From contig NZ_VWPI01000062.1 in assembly GCF_015155755.1 (NCBI RefSeq), positions 1 through 35,497 on the forward strand: DNA of 35,497 nucleotides, read 5' to 3'. Position 1 is the stretch's first letter. Each line of letters begins with the position of its first letter. Below the pieces are notes generated by a model. That model saw nothing but the letters and a program-made list of their open reading frames with translations. It made no database searches and was not told the DNA's origin. Shown here one piece after another: positions 12,009 through 20,234 of this stretch. The stretch comes from Komagataeibacter sp. FXV3. GTDB lineage: Bacteria > Pseudomonadota > Alphaproteobacteria > Acetobacterales > Acetobacteraceae. Made by a program: the position numbers and the translations under genes.

Positions 12009-13130
12009 ATGACAGTTTCAGGGCCGCGGGGGCGGCTGCTGACAACGCGCCGCGCACTGCTGGGCATGGCGGGGGCTGCGGGTTCGGGGCTGCTGCGGCC
12101 CGCCCGCGCAGCAGCCACGCCCGCATGGCGCAGGCCGCTGGCGGAAGCGGATGCCGTGATCGGCTTTGGCCATACCGGGCCGATTACCGATGGCGGGTGG
12201 TCCATGGTGCATGACCGGGGCGTGCAGGCCGTGCGCCGCGCATTCCCGAAAATCCGCACCATCTATGTCGAAAGCGTACCCTATTCCGCTGACGCCACGC
12301 GCATTTTCCGGCAGTTCGTGGCCGAAGGCGCGCAGATGGTGTTCGCGACCTCCGAATACGGTGATTTCATCAAGGACGTGTCGGACCGCGCGCCGGACGT
12401 GGCGTTCATGGAATGTGACGGCACCAACGTGACCGGCAACCTGGGCTGGTATTACGTGGCGCACTGGTATGCCAGCTATATCATCGGCATTGCGGCGGGC
12501 CTTATGACACGCACGGGCAAGATCGGGTTTCTGGGCGCGTTTCCCATCCCGTCGGTCTATGCCTCGGCCAACGCGACGCTTCTGGGCGCGCAGTCGGTCA
12601 ATCCGTCGGTTACTTTGCAAAGCATCACCATCAACGCATGGTTCGACCCGCAGGCCGCGACACAGGCGGCAACCGCGCTGGCGGATAACGGGTGTGACTT
12701 CCTGTGCGGTATCATGGATGAACCGGCCTATCTGCGCGTGGCGGTGCAGCGCGGGCTGAAGGCGGCGATGTGGAACACCGGCATGCTGGATTACGGGCCG
12801 GAAGCCTATGTCAGTTCGGTGGACCTTGATTTCAATGATTTCTATGTCTCGCAGGTGCGCGACCTGCTGGCGGGCACATGGCAGCCACAGGGCCGTTTCC
12901 TGACACTGGGGCACGGTGTGGACCGCGATGCATGGGGGCCAAGCGTGCCGCCCGCGGTCGCGCGCCAGGCCGACGCCATGCGCACGCGCCTGCTGGCGGG
13001 CTACAACCCGTTCCGTGGCCCGATCCATGACAACCATGGCCGCCTGCGCGTGCCCGATGGCGTCACGCTGAGCGATCTGGAAATCTATCATAGCGACTGG
13101 GCTGTCGCGGGAGTATCCGGCCTTGAATAA
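12009..13130 (+). CDS. BMP/PnrA-family ABC transporter substrate-binding protein
   Basis: Periplasmic binding protein of the basic-membrane-protein (BMP, PnrA-like) family, whose studied members bind nucleosides. The 373 residues start with a twin-arginine-type signal (LTTRRALLGMAG, cleavage likely near ARAAA). The mature part has the family's ligand-site start GFGHTGPITDGGWS and later FATSEYGDFIKDV, FMECDGTNVTGNLGWYY and GKIGFLGAFPIPSV. There is no lipobox, unlike many BMP proteins. AGGGGGA lies 9 nt before the ATG. It overlaps the ATPase gene by 8 bp and heads a four-gene import operon. The substrate is inferred from family only. Confidence 0.88.
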   Translation: MTVSGPRGRLLTTRRALLGMAGAAGSGLLRPARAAATPAWRRPLAEADAVIGFGHTGPITDGGWSMVHDRGVQAVRRAFPKIRTIYVESVPYSADATRIFRQFVAEGAQMVFATSEYGDFIKDVSDRAPDVAFMECDGTNVTGNLGWYYVAHWYASYIIGIAAGLMTRTGKIGFLGAFPIPSVYASANATLLGAQSVNPSVTLQSITINAWFDPQAATQAATALADNGCDFLCGIMDEPAYLRVAVQRGLKAAMWNTGMLDYGPEAYVSSVDLDFNDFYVSQVRDLLAGTWQPQGRFLTLGHGVDRDAWGPSVPPAVARQADAMRTRLLAGYNPFRGPIHDNHGRLRVPDGVTLSDLEIYHSDWAVAGVSGLE

Positions 13131-14709
13131 GCAGTCCGCCCCCCCCGGCGTCGCGCCGGGCACGCCGCCGGTCCTGCAGTTGCGCGGGATTGGCAAGTTC
13201 TTTCCCGGCGTGATCGCCAACAAGGACGTGGACCTTGATGTCTGGCCGGGTGAGATCCATGCCCTGCTGGGGGAAAACGGGGCAGGGAAATCCACGCTGA
13301 TGAACGTCGTCACCGGCATCTACCAGCCGGAGGAAGGCGAGATCATCCTTGATGGCTACGGCCAGACCTTTACCGCCCCGCAGGAGGCGATCCGCGCAGG
13401 CATCGGCATGGTGCACCAGCATTTCAAGCTGGTGCAGGCCTTTACGGTGGCGGAAAACATCCACCTTGGCTGGGATGAGGCGCCACGTATCGCCTCCCCC
13501 GCCGTGATGGAAGCCCGCACGCGTGAGATTTCCGAACGCTTTGGCTTTCCCGTCCGGCCCGATGCACGTGTGTGCGACCTGTCGGCGGGCGAGCAGCAGC
13601 GTGTCGAAATCCTGCGCGTGCTGGCGCGCAAGGCCCGCCTGCTGATCATGGATGAACCCACCGCCGTGCTGACGCCGGAGGAGACGGGCGAACTGTTCCG
13701 CGCGCTGAAGGCGTTCCGCGCGCAGGGCAACGCCGTCATCATCATCAGCCACAAGCTGGATGAGGTGATGGAGATTTCCGACCGCGTCAGCATCCTGCGT
13801 GGCGGGCGCAAGGTTGGCACGTTCAACACGGCGGACTGCAATCCGTCCATGCTGGCGGCGACCATGGTGGGGCGTGACATCGTCCGGCGCAACATGCGCG
13901 CCCGGCCCGAAGGGGCTGCCCCCATCGCACCCGACCCGGTCATGCAGCTGCGCAATGTCAGCGTGCGTGACGACCGGGGGGTGGAAACCCTGCGCGATGT
14001 CAGCCTTGACCTGCATGGTGGCGAAATCCTTGGTATTGCCGGGGTCGCGGGCAACGGGCAGCGGGAACTGACGCATGTGCTGACGGGGCTTATGGCCCGT
14101 ACGTCAGGCGAAATCCTGCTGGACGGCAGCCTTGTGGACCGCGCGGACCCGGCCCTGTTCGCGCGCGCGGGTGTCGGGCACATCCCCGAGGACCGGCTGC
14201 GCAGCGCGCTGGCGCCATCGCTGTCGGTCACCACCAACATGGCGCTGCGTGAATACCCCTACCCGCCCATCGGGACACATGGGCTGTATGATGCGCAGGC
14301 GGCGGGCGTGCTGGCGCGCGACATTGCGGAACTGGCGCAGGTCACCATTCCCGATTTCGCCATGCCCATCCGCAACCTGTCGGGCGGCAACCAGCAAAGG
14401 CTGGTGGCGCGGCGTGAAATCCGTATCGCCAGCCGGGTTCTGGTCGCGGCCTACCCCGCGCGCGGGCTGGATATCGGGGCGATCGCCACCATGCTGGGAT
14501 ATCTGACCGACCTGCGTGACCAGGGGGTGGCGGTGGTGTTCATATCCGAAGATCTGGAAGATCTGCTGAATGTATCGGACCGGATTGGTGTCATGTTCCA
14601 TGGGCGGCTCATGTCCGTAATCGATGCCGAGGCAGCCGACATGGCCACCATCGGCCTGCTGATGGGCGGCCGGGATGCCGCCGGTACCCAACCGGGAGCA
14701 ACACAGTAA
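13123..14709 (+). CDS. double ABC ATPase of BMP-type (nucleoside-like) importer
   Basis: Two fused ABC domains (528 aa) that energise the importer, similar to the sugar and nucleoside CUT2/BMP group. The first half is canonical: Walker A GENGAGKST, signature LSAGEQQR, Walker B LLIMDEPTAVL. The second half has a degenerate Walker A (GVAGNGQRELT, no GKS), signature LSGGNQQR and a weak Walker B (VLVAAYPARGLDIGA), which is usual in this family. The start is a TTG inside the end of the binding-protein gene, with GGGAG about 8 nt upstream. The stop overlaps the next gene as TAATG. Confidence 0.9.
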   Translation: MNKQSAPPGVAPGTPPVLQLRGIGKFFPGVIANKDVDLDVWPGEIHALLGENGAGKSTLMNVVTGIYQPEEGEIILDGYGQTFTAPQEAIRAGIGMVHQHFKLVQAFTVAENIHLGWDEAPRIASPAVMEARTREISERFGFPVRPDARVCDLSAGEQQRVEILRVLARKARLLIMDEPTAVLTPEETGELFRALKAFRAQGNAVIIISHKLDEVMEISDRVSILRGGRKVGTFNTADCNPSMLAATMVGRDIVRRNMRARPEGAAPIAPDPVMQLRNVSVRDDRGVETLRDVSLDLHGGEILGIAGVAGNGQRELTHVLTGLMARTSGEILLDGSLVDRADPALFARAGVGHIPEDRLRSALAPSLSVTTNMALREYPYPPIGTHGLYDAQAAGVLARDIAELAQVTIPDFAMPIRNLSGGNQQRLVARREIRIASRVLVAAYPARGLDIGAIATMLGYLTDLRDQGVAVVFISEDLEDLLNVSDRIGVMFHGRLMSVIDAEAADMATIGLLMGGRDAAGTQPGATQ

Positions 14710-15773
14710 TGGCCGCACGTGCATTCCAGCGCCTGCCCAGCGCACCGGCGGGGCGCATCCTTGTGCTGCGACTGGCGGCGATCGTGCTGTCGCTGTTCAT
14801 CATCGCGGGCGTGCTGGCGCTGTCGGGGCACAGCCCGGTCACGCTGGCGGAACTGATCCTGCGCTCCACCCTTGGTTCACGCTTCGGGCTGGAAGATCTG
14901 GCCCTGTTCATGTGCCCGCTGCTGCTGACCGGGGCGGCGGTGACGGTATGTGGCACGATCGGGCTATGGAATATCGGGGCGGAGGGCCAGTTCTATGCTG
15001 GCGCCATTGCCGCGACCGGTGTCGCCCTGGGGCTGCATGGCCCCGCCGTCGTGCTGCTGCCGATCATGACCATTGCCGGCATCCTGGGCGGCATGGCGTG
15101 GATTACGGTGCCGACGCTGGCACGCGCCTATGCCGGGGTGAATGAAATCATCACCACGCTGCTACTGAATTTCATCGCATCGCTGCTGACCTATTACCTG
15201 ACCACCGGGCCGTGGCGCGACCGGATCAGCGGGGCGCAGGTTTCAACCCAGCGCCTGCCGGTCGCCATTCCCGAAATGTGGGGCATCGTGCACTGGGGCT
15301 TTCCCGTGGCCATCGTGATCGTGGTGGGGCTGGCGCTTGTGCTGTCGCGCACGCGGTGGGGATATGAAATCCGCATTGGCGGCGCCAACCCCGAAGCCGC
15401 GCGCTATGCCGGGATTCCGGTTCGGCTGCGCATCATTTCGGTCATGCTGCTGTCGGGGGCGCTTGCCGGCCTTGCGGGCATGTTTGAAGTCGCGGGCACC
15501 GTCCACCGGCTGCAGGGCGGCATGGCCAACAATTTCGGTTACCTGGGGATCGTGGTCGCCGTTCTGGCGCGCGGGTCGTGCCTGAATGTCATTCCCGCCG
15601 CCCTGCTTATGGCGCTGATCCTTGATTCCGGCATTGTCATGCAGACACAGCAGCTTTCGGCGTCGGTTGTCCTGGCCATTACGGGACTGATCCTGTTCAT
15701 GATCGCCATTGGCGATGAACTGGCCCATTACCGGCCCGTGGCCAGTACCACGCCAAAGGGGAAAGCATCATGA
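14709..15773 (+). CDS. BMP-type ABC transporter permease 1
   Basis: Inner-membrane permease of the BPD_transp_2 (branched-chain amino acid/ribose-like) type, 354 aa with about ten hydrophobic segments. It has the typical LWNIGAEGQFYAGAIAA near residue 90 and the EAA-like cytoplasmic loop GANPEAARYAGIPVRLRI. Its start overlaps the ATPase stop by one base, and its stop overlaps the second permease by 4 bp (ATGA). It should pair with the next gene to form the heterodimeric channel. The substrate is not readable from the sequence; nucleosides are the family-based guess. Confidence 0.88.
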   Translation: MAARAFQRLPSAPAGRILVLRLAAIVLSLFIIAGVLALSGHSPVTLAELILRSTLGSRFGLEDLALFMCPLLLTGAAVTVCGTIGLWNIGAEGQFYAGAIAATGVALGLHGPAVVLLPIMTIAGILGGMAWITVPTLARAYAGVNEIITTLLLNFIASLLTYYLTTGPWRDRISGAQVSTQRLPVAIPEMWGIVHWGFPVAIVIVVGLALVLSRTRWGYEIRIGGANPEAARYAGIPVRLRIISVMLLSGALAGLAGMFEVAGTVHRLQGGMANNFGYLGIVVAVLARGSCLNVIPAALLMALILDSGIVMQTQQLSASVVLAITGLILFMIAIGDELAHYRPVASTTPKGKAS

Positions 15774-16708
15774 TCACGCTACTGACGGGCATGCTGGCCA
15801 CCGCCGTGCTGGCGGGCGGGGTGCTGGCGCTGGCCGCCCTTGGTGAAGTGCTGGCCGAACGGGTTGGCGTGACCAACCTTGGCGTAGAGGGGCTTATGGC
15901 GCTGGGGGCGGTGACGGCGGTCATGACCGTATCCTCCGTTTCCTCGCCATGGGTCGGACTGCTGGTGGCGGGGCTGGTCGGGGCTGCGGGCGGCATGGTG
16001 TTCGCCTTTGGCGCCGTGGTGATGCGGGCCAACCAGGTGCTGTGCGGGCTGGCGACAACCTTCATGGGGCTGGGCCTGTCCACGGCGCTGGGTCACAATT
16101 ATGCAGGCCAGCCGGTAACGACGACATTCGGCCATGTCTCCGTCCCGGTGCTGTCATCCATTCCGGTGATTGGCCCTGCCCTGTTCGGGCAGAATATCCT
16201 GATCGTGCCGATTTACGTGCTGCTGCCCGCACTGGTGCATTTTGTCATGTTCCGCACCCGCCATGGGCTGAACATGCGCGCGGTGGGGGAAAACCCGGCG
16301 GCGGCGGATGCGGCGGGCATTCCGGTCATGGCCATGCGGTTCTGGTATGTCACCCTTGGCGGTGCGATGGCGGGGCTGGCGGGGGGATACCTGACGCTGA
16401 CCTATGTACCCGTATGGTCGGAAGGCATGGTGGCAGGCCGCGGGTGGATTGCGCTGGCACTGGTGATCTTTGCCGGGTACCGCCCGGTTATCGTCACGCT
16501 GTCCGCGCTGCTGTTCGGGCTGGTCACCGCCCTGTCCTTTGTCGGGCAGGCGCATAACTGGCCGATTGACCCGGCATTCCTGAACATGCTGCCGTATCTG
16601 GGCACCATGGCCTTCATTATCGTGCCGGTCGTGGTCTGGCACCGCATGCGGCGGGTCATGGCGGCCCCTGCGGCACTGGCGCAGCCCTATTACCGCGACG
16701 TGCGCTAG
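15770..16708 (+). CDS. BMP-type ABC transporter permease 2
   Basis: Second permease subunit (312 aa), slightly shorter and very hydrophobic, of the same BPD_transp_2 family. Recognisable segments are AERVGVTNLGVEGLMALGAVTAV near the N-terminus and MRAVGENPAAADAAGIPVMAMRF in the cytoplasmic coupling loop, parallel to the loop in permease 1. The ATGA overlap with permease 1 points to coupled translation. It is the last gene of the operon. Its TAG stop overlaps the stop of the convergent unknown gene by 3 bp (CTAG), and no intrinsic terminator separates the two. Confidence 0.88.
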   Translation: MITLLTGMLATAVLAGGVLALAALGEVLAERVGVTNLGVEGLMALGAVTAVMTVSSVSSPWVGLLVAGLVGAAGGMVFAFGAVVMRANQVLCGLATTFMGLGLSTALGHNYAGQPVTTTFGHVSVPVLSSIPVIGPALFGQNILIVPIYVLLPALVHFVMFRTRHGLNMRAVGENPAAADAAGIPVMAMRFWYVTLGGAMAGLAGGYLTLTYVPVWSEGMVAGRGWIALALVIFAGYRPVIVTLSALLFGLVTALSFVGQAHNWPIDPAFLNMLPYLGTMAFIIVPVVVWHRMRRVMAAPAALAQPYYRDVR

Positions 16709-17190
16709 GCCGCACCACCAGACGGCGCGGACATGAAGACAGCATGGCCGCGCCAGCAGCGGGATGGGACAGGCAGGCGACTGTCCCGCATATCACGAAG
16801 AGCATTGCTGGCGGGACAGCCGAAACGCCTCTGGCAGCCGTTCAGTGCCCGGATGCCCTGGATATAATTACGTCCATCGCGCATGGTTGTCGTAATGCAC
16901 ACCCTGCCATTGCAGCCGCTTGATTTCGTTGCGTAATGATAATTCACGATAAACGTGTTGGCATTTTCCTGTGCAATATCGATCAGGCGTATGGGATCGG
17001 CCAGGCTGCCATAAAACCGGGTCATGTTTTCTGGCGCGAAGGCCGGCCGGGTGCGTTTTTCCGGCACGACCATGGCTGAGGCATTGCCCCCCTGCCCGTC
17101 CCCCAATGCGTCATAGAACGCGCGGATTGTCGTTGCCGCGGTTCCATACTCATCAATCAAAATCCATGGGCTTTTCCTGTGCGGGCGCAA
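16705..17190 (-). CDS. unknown protein, frame overlapping the DUF4431 gene
   Basis: I do not recognise a named family with confidence. The 161 residues contain a compact-looking domain (TTIRAFYDALGDGQGG, then SAMVVPEKRTR, NMTRFYGSLADPIRL, ANTFIVNYHY and NGRVCITTTMRDGRNYIQGIRALNGC) that reads like a real protein with paired cysteines, suggesting an exported domain. There is no signal peptide, and the frame begins inside the end of the upstream DUF4431 gene, in another frame. The last 40 residues are basic and low-quality and may lie beyond a lost stop. It may be the C-terminal part of an ancestral two-domain secreted protein separated by a frameshift. Start and status are uncertain. Confidence 0.5.
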   Translation of the reverse strand: MRPHRKSPWILIDEYGTAATTIRAFYDALGDGQGGNASAMVVPEKRTRPAFAPENMTRFYGSLADPIRLIDIAQENANTFIVNYHYATKSSGCNGRVCITTTMRDGRNYIQGIRALNGCQRRFGCPASNALRDMRDSRLPVPSRCWRGHAVFMSAPSGGAA

Positions 17191-17602
17191 TCGACGTGAC
17201 GGTTACAAGCAGTGGTTCATGGTAATGACCCGTTTCCGCCGCCATCGGATTCGTAACCTTTACTGCAACAATCTGGTGCAGAAGGTTACGAAACTGCTCG
17301 AATGCAGGTTGTTCCGCCGTTAACTGGACATCCTGAAAAATGTTCCCCGGATCAGCAAACCCATCCACATCATCTGCAATGCAGATGGGATCATGCAGTT
17401 TCAGGATATAGGATGGTTCAGGTGCATCGCCCTTCTGCACATCTTCATAATTGGGTGGCCCGGGAAACACGACATAATCCAGCGTTCCGGTCAGTTCCGA
17501 TGGTTCCTGATGCTGCAGATCATAGCAAGACCCGGCCCATGCGGCCGTCTGCCAGAAGCCGCATGCAATTGAAACCAGTGCAATCGAAAAATATTTTCTC
17601 AT
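17153..17602 (-). CDS. secreted DUF4431-domain protein
   Basis: Small exported protein (149 aa from the ATG at 17602). I chose this start because it directly precedes a good Sec signal peptide (MRKYFSIALVSIACGFWQTAAWA, Ala-x-Ala cleavage) and TTTGGA lies just upstream; the open frame extends 28 codons further without signal-like sequence. The mature part, with ELTGTLDYVVFPGPPNYEDV and SYILKLHDPICI, matches my memory of the DUF4431 pattern: a Gly-Thr-Leu strand, FPGPPNY and a late Cys. The function is unknown. GC content is lower than in the transporter operon beside it. It overlaps the following unknown frame by 38 bp. Confidence 0.7.
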   Translation of the reverse strand: MRKYFSIALVSIACGFWQTAAWAGSCYDLQHQEPSELTGTLDYVVFPGPPNYEDVQKGDAPEPSYILKLHDPICIADDVDGFADPGNIFQDVQLTAEQPAFEQFRNLLHQIVAVKVTNPMAAETGHYHEPLLVTVTSIAPAQEKPMDFD

Positions 17603-17821
17603 TCCAAAGAATCCAAAAATAATTCCCGGTAATATATTTTTATTTACTGTTCTTGTCCATGTGGTGTTCAGGAAACCATCCTGCACCCGTTAATAAAAAC
17701 CAGAAAAAACCATGGTCCGACCGGTTCCGACAGACGGGATGCCGGTCAGCACGTCGCCTGACCCGGATGGATACCGCGCCAGCACGAAAAGCCACTTTGC
17801 AGACACGTTTTGATATGTATT

Positions 17822-17840
17822 GCAAATGATTCTCAATTAC
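17822..17840 (+). promoter_or_regulatory. Fur box upstream of the siderophore receptor
   Basis: The 19 bases GCAAATGATTCTCAATTAC match the Fur consensus (GATAATGATAATCATTATC) at 12 positions, including the central ATGAT and TCA. The site lies 51 bp before the chosen start of a TonB-dependent receptor, between possible TTGCAA and TATACG promoter hexamers. Iron-replete Fur would be expected to repress the gene. Confidence 0.75.
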
Positions 17841-17891
17841 TATACGACCCCACTTCCACACGGCAGAAAAATGTCAGGAATGAGGTCAGGC

Positions 17892-20093
17892 ATGCAGCGC
17901 AGCAGGGTTTTTTATGTATTTCCTCTTTCACTTCTGGTGACAGGGCATGCCCTTGCGGCTGATCTGGTTGAAAAATCGGACCACACCCATCGTGCGCGGC
18001 CGTCGCGCGTGAAAAAAGCAGCCCCCCAGCCTGACGCGAACGCCGTGCAGGCGGAAAAGCTGGAAGTCCATGCCCGCAGGCCGGCGACAGTCGCGTCCTC
18101 GGCCACGAAATCCGATACGCCGCTGATCGAAACCGCCCAGTCGGTCACGGTTGTCAGCCGCAACGAAATGGACGTGCGCGGGGTACTCAGCCTTAATCAG
18201 GCCGTACGCTACACGGCGGGCATCACCCCCGACCTGCGTGGCGGTGGCGAGGGCACGCGCTATGACCAGTTCGCCCTGCGCGGCTTTACGGTCCCGACCT
18301 TTCTTGATGGGCTCAAGCTGCAGGACAGTCCCACGGGCTATGCCACGGCGCAGACCGATACGTCACGGCTGGAACGGGTCGAGATCCTGAAGGGGCCAGC
18401 ATCCGCGCTATATGGCCAGTCCAGCCCCGGCGGCCTTGTCGCCCTGTCCAGCAAGCTGCCAACCGACCAGAAATTCTATGGTGGCGTCAACACGACGGGC
18501 GGCATGTTCGACCTGTATCGCATGGATGCCGATGTTGGTGGTTACGCCACGAAGGACGGCATGGTGCGCTACCGGCTGTATGGCACGGTCAATGGCCAGC
18601 ACAGCCAGATGAGCCGGACGGGCAGCCGGCGCTTTTCCATCAGCCCGTCCTTTACATTCGGCGGTGATGGACCGACCACGCTGACCATTCTGGGCAACTA
18701 CCAGTACGATCCCGAAAATGGCACCTATGGCGGCGAACCGCTGGTGGGGTCGCTCAGGCCCGCATCATATGGCTACCTGCCCCGGGATTTTTATGACGGT
18801 GATGAATCGTTCGAGAAATTCAACCGCCGACAGGGCGGGATCACCTATATTTTCAACCACCGTTTCAACGATAACTGGAGCTTTACCAGCCGCGGGCGGT
18901 ACGATGACATCAAGACCATCTATCGCAGCGTGTACAACAACGGTTATTACACCAGTAATGACATGCTCAGCCGTTCCGCCTTTGGCACGAACGAACATAC
19001 GCACAATCTGGCATTCGACAGCCAGTTCAAGGGCCATGTCCGCACTGGTCCCCTGCGCCATACGATGATGTTCGGCTTTGACTACATGCAGCAGAGCGCA
19101 TCGGAAGAAGGGTTTTACGGTAGTGCGCCGGACCTGAATGTCCTGCACCCGGACTATAACATGGCCATTCCCGCCATGAGTCCGTATCTGCATTACCAGA
19201 CCAATTCACACCAGATCGGCATGTACGCGCAGGATGAAATGCGCTGGAAGGGTCTGGTCGTGACCGGTAGCCTGCGTAATGACTGGTATCGTTCGCAGCA
19301 GAACGAATACATGTACCATACATCATCGCATGAAAATCCCCGCCAGATTACATGGCGTGCTTCGGCCCTTTACCATTTCAATTTCGGCCTTTCGCCCTAT
19401 ATCAGCTACTCGACATCGTTCCAGCCGCAGTCGGGCACGGTTTCCAGCGATGGGGGGCACACGTTCCGCCAGGCCGATCCGTCCCTTGGCAAACAGCTTG
19501 AAGGGGGGCTGAAATACCAGCTTCCGGGCACGTCGCTGCTGTTTACGGCGGCGGGCTTCCATATTGAACAGACCAATGTTCTGGTTGCCGTTGGCAACCT
19601 GGGTTACAGCACGGAAAGCGGGAAAGTGCATTCGGACGGTTTCGAATTCGAAGCCCATGCCGAGCCTTACAGGAACCTGATGATCACGGCCGCGGTCAGC
19701 GTGCAGAAAGTCCATGATGATTCGACGGGCAAGCCCCTGATCCAGTCCGGGACGGGCAACGCATCGCTGTTTGCGTTCTACACCATGCCTTCGGGGCCAG
19801 CAAAAGGTCTCGGCTTTGGTGGTGGCATGCGGTATTCGAACAAATCCTATGGTGGCGAGGCCAGCTATGGCAGCGTCTGGGTGCCGCAATACGCCGTATT
19901 CGATGCGTCATTACGCTATGACCTGTCGAACCTTTCGCCCTCACTTCATGGCTGGACCGTCGCGGCCAGTGCCCGCAACCTGTTTGACAAGAATTACGTC
20001 GCGAACTGCCTGAGCTATGCCTCCTATAATCAGGAATGGTGCTATTATGGCGAGCGCCGGAACGCGCAGGCGAGCCTTGGGTTCACCTGGTAA
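17892..20093 (+). CDS. TonB-dependent siderophore receptor
   Basis: Outer-membrane gated barrel for ferric siderophore uptake, 733 aa from the ATG at 17892. I chose this start because GAGG sits 6 nt upstream and a signal peptide follows directly (RVFYVFPLSLLVTGHALAA); ATGs at 17871 and 17880 are possible, and anything earlier would overlap the Fur box. The plug domain shows TPLIETAQSVTVVSRNEM, YTAGITPDLRG, DQFALRGF and VEILKGPASALYGQSSPGG. The barrel ends with the aromatic C-terminus LGFTW needed for BAM recognition. A lysine-rich spacer precedes the plug; the TonB box is probably near EKLEVHA. The family resembles FhuA/FpvA-type receptors; the actual siderophore cannot be told. Confidence 0.92.
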   Translation: MQRSRVFYVFPLSLLVTGHALAADLVEKSDHTHRARPSRVKKAAPQPDANAVQAEKLEVHARRPATVASSATKSDTPLIETAQSVTVVSRNEMDVRGVLSLNQAVRYTAGITPDLRGGGEGTRYDQFALRGFTVPTFLDGLKLQDSPTGYATAQTDTSRLERVEILKGPASALYGQSSPGGLVALSSKLPTDQKFYGGVNTTGGMFDLYRMDADVGGYATKDGMVRYRLYGTVNGQHSQMSRTGSRRFSISPSFTFGGDGPTTLTILGNYQYDPENGTYGGEPLVGSLRPASYGYLPRDFYDGDESFEKFNRRQGGITYIFNHRFNDNWSFTSRGRYDDIKTIYRSVYNNGYYTSNDMLSRSAFGTNEHTHNLAFDSQFKGHVRTGPLRHTMMFGFDYMQQSASEEGFYGSAPDLNVLHPDYNMAIPAMSPYLHYQTNSHQIGMYAQDEMRWKGLVVTGSLRNDWYRSQQNEYMYHTSSHENPRQITWRASALYHFNFGLSPYISYSTSFQPQSGTVSSDGGHTFRQADPSLGKQLEGGLKYQLPGTSLLFTAAGFHIEQTNVLVAVGNLGYSTESGKVHSDGFEFEAHAEPYRNLMITAAVSVQKVHDDSTGKPLIQSGTGNASLFAFYTMPSGPAKGLGFGGGMRYSNKSYGGEASYGSVWVPQYAVFDASLRYDLSNLSPSLHGWTVAASARNLFDKNYVANCLSYASYNQEWCYYGERRNAQASLGFTW

Positions 20094-20145
20094 ATTCACC
20101 CGTCCCTATAATCCAACGCGCATCCGGCCTGAAAAAAATACGAGG

Positions 20146-20222
20146 AAGTTCCTGGTGAAGCTTTTTTCAAAAAGCTTCGTCAGAACCTTGCTTTTTTGAA
20201 AAAAGACGACACCCAAAAACTT
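20146..20222 (+). repeat. multi-hairpin intergenic element, copy A
   Basis: A 77-bp element between two convergent genes. The outer ends AAGTTCCTGGTG and CACCCAAAAACTT are imperfect inverted repeats. Inside are a 10-bp perfect stem (20157-20166 with 20169-20178, GAAGCTTTTT) and a second stem CTTTTTT/AAAAAAG (20191-20205). The reverse complement of 30686-30760 aligns with it from end to end, so it is a dispersed element rather than a simple terminator, although it could terminate both flanking genes. Confidence 0.8.
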
Positions 20223-20234
20223 TTAGTTCCCATA

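Noticed and set aside
12018-13319. 433-codon minus-strand frame opposite the BMP binding protein
   Set aside because: Antisense shadow; the plus strand carries an unmistakable transporter operon.
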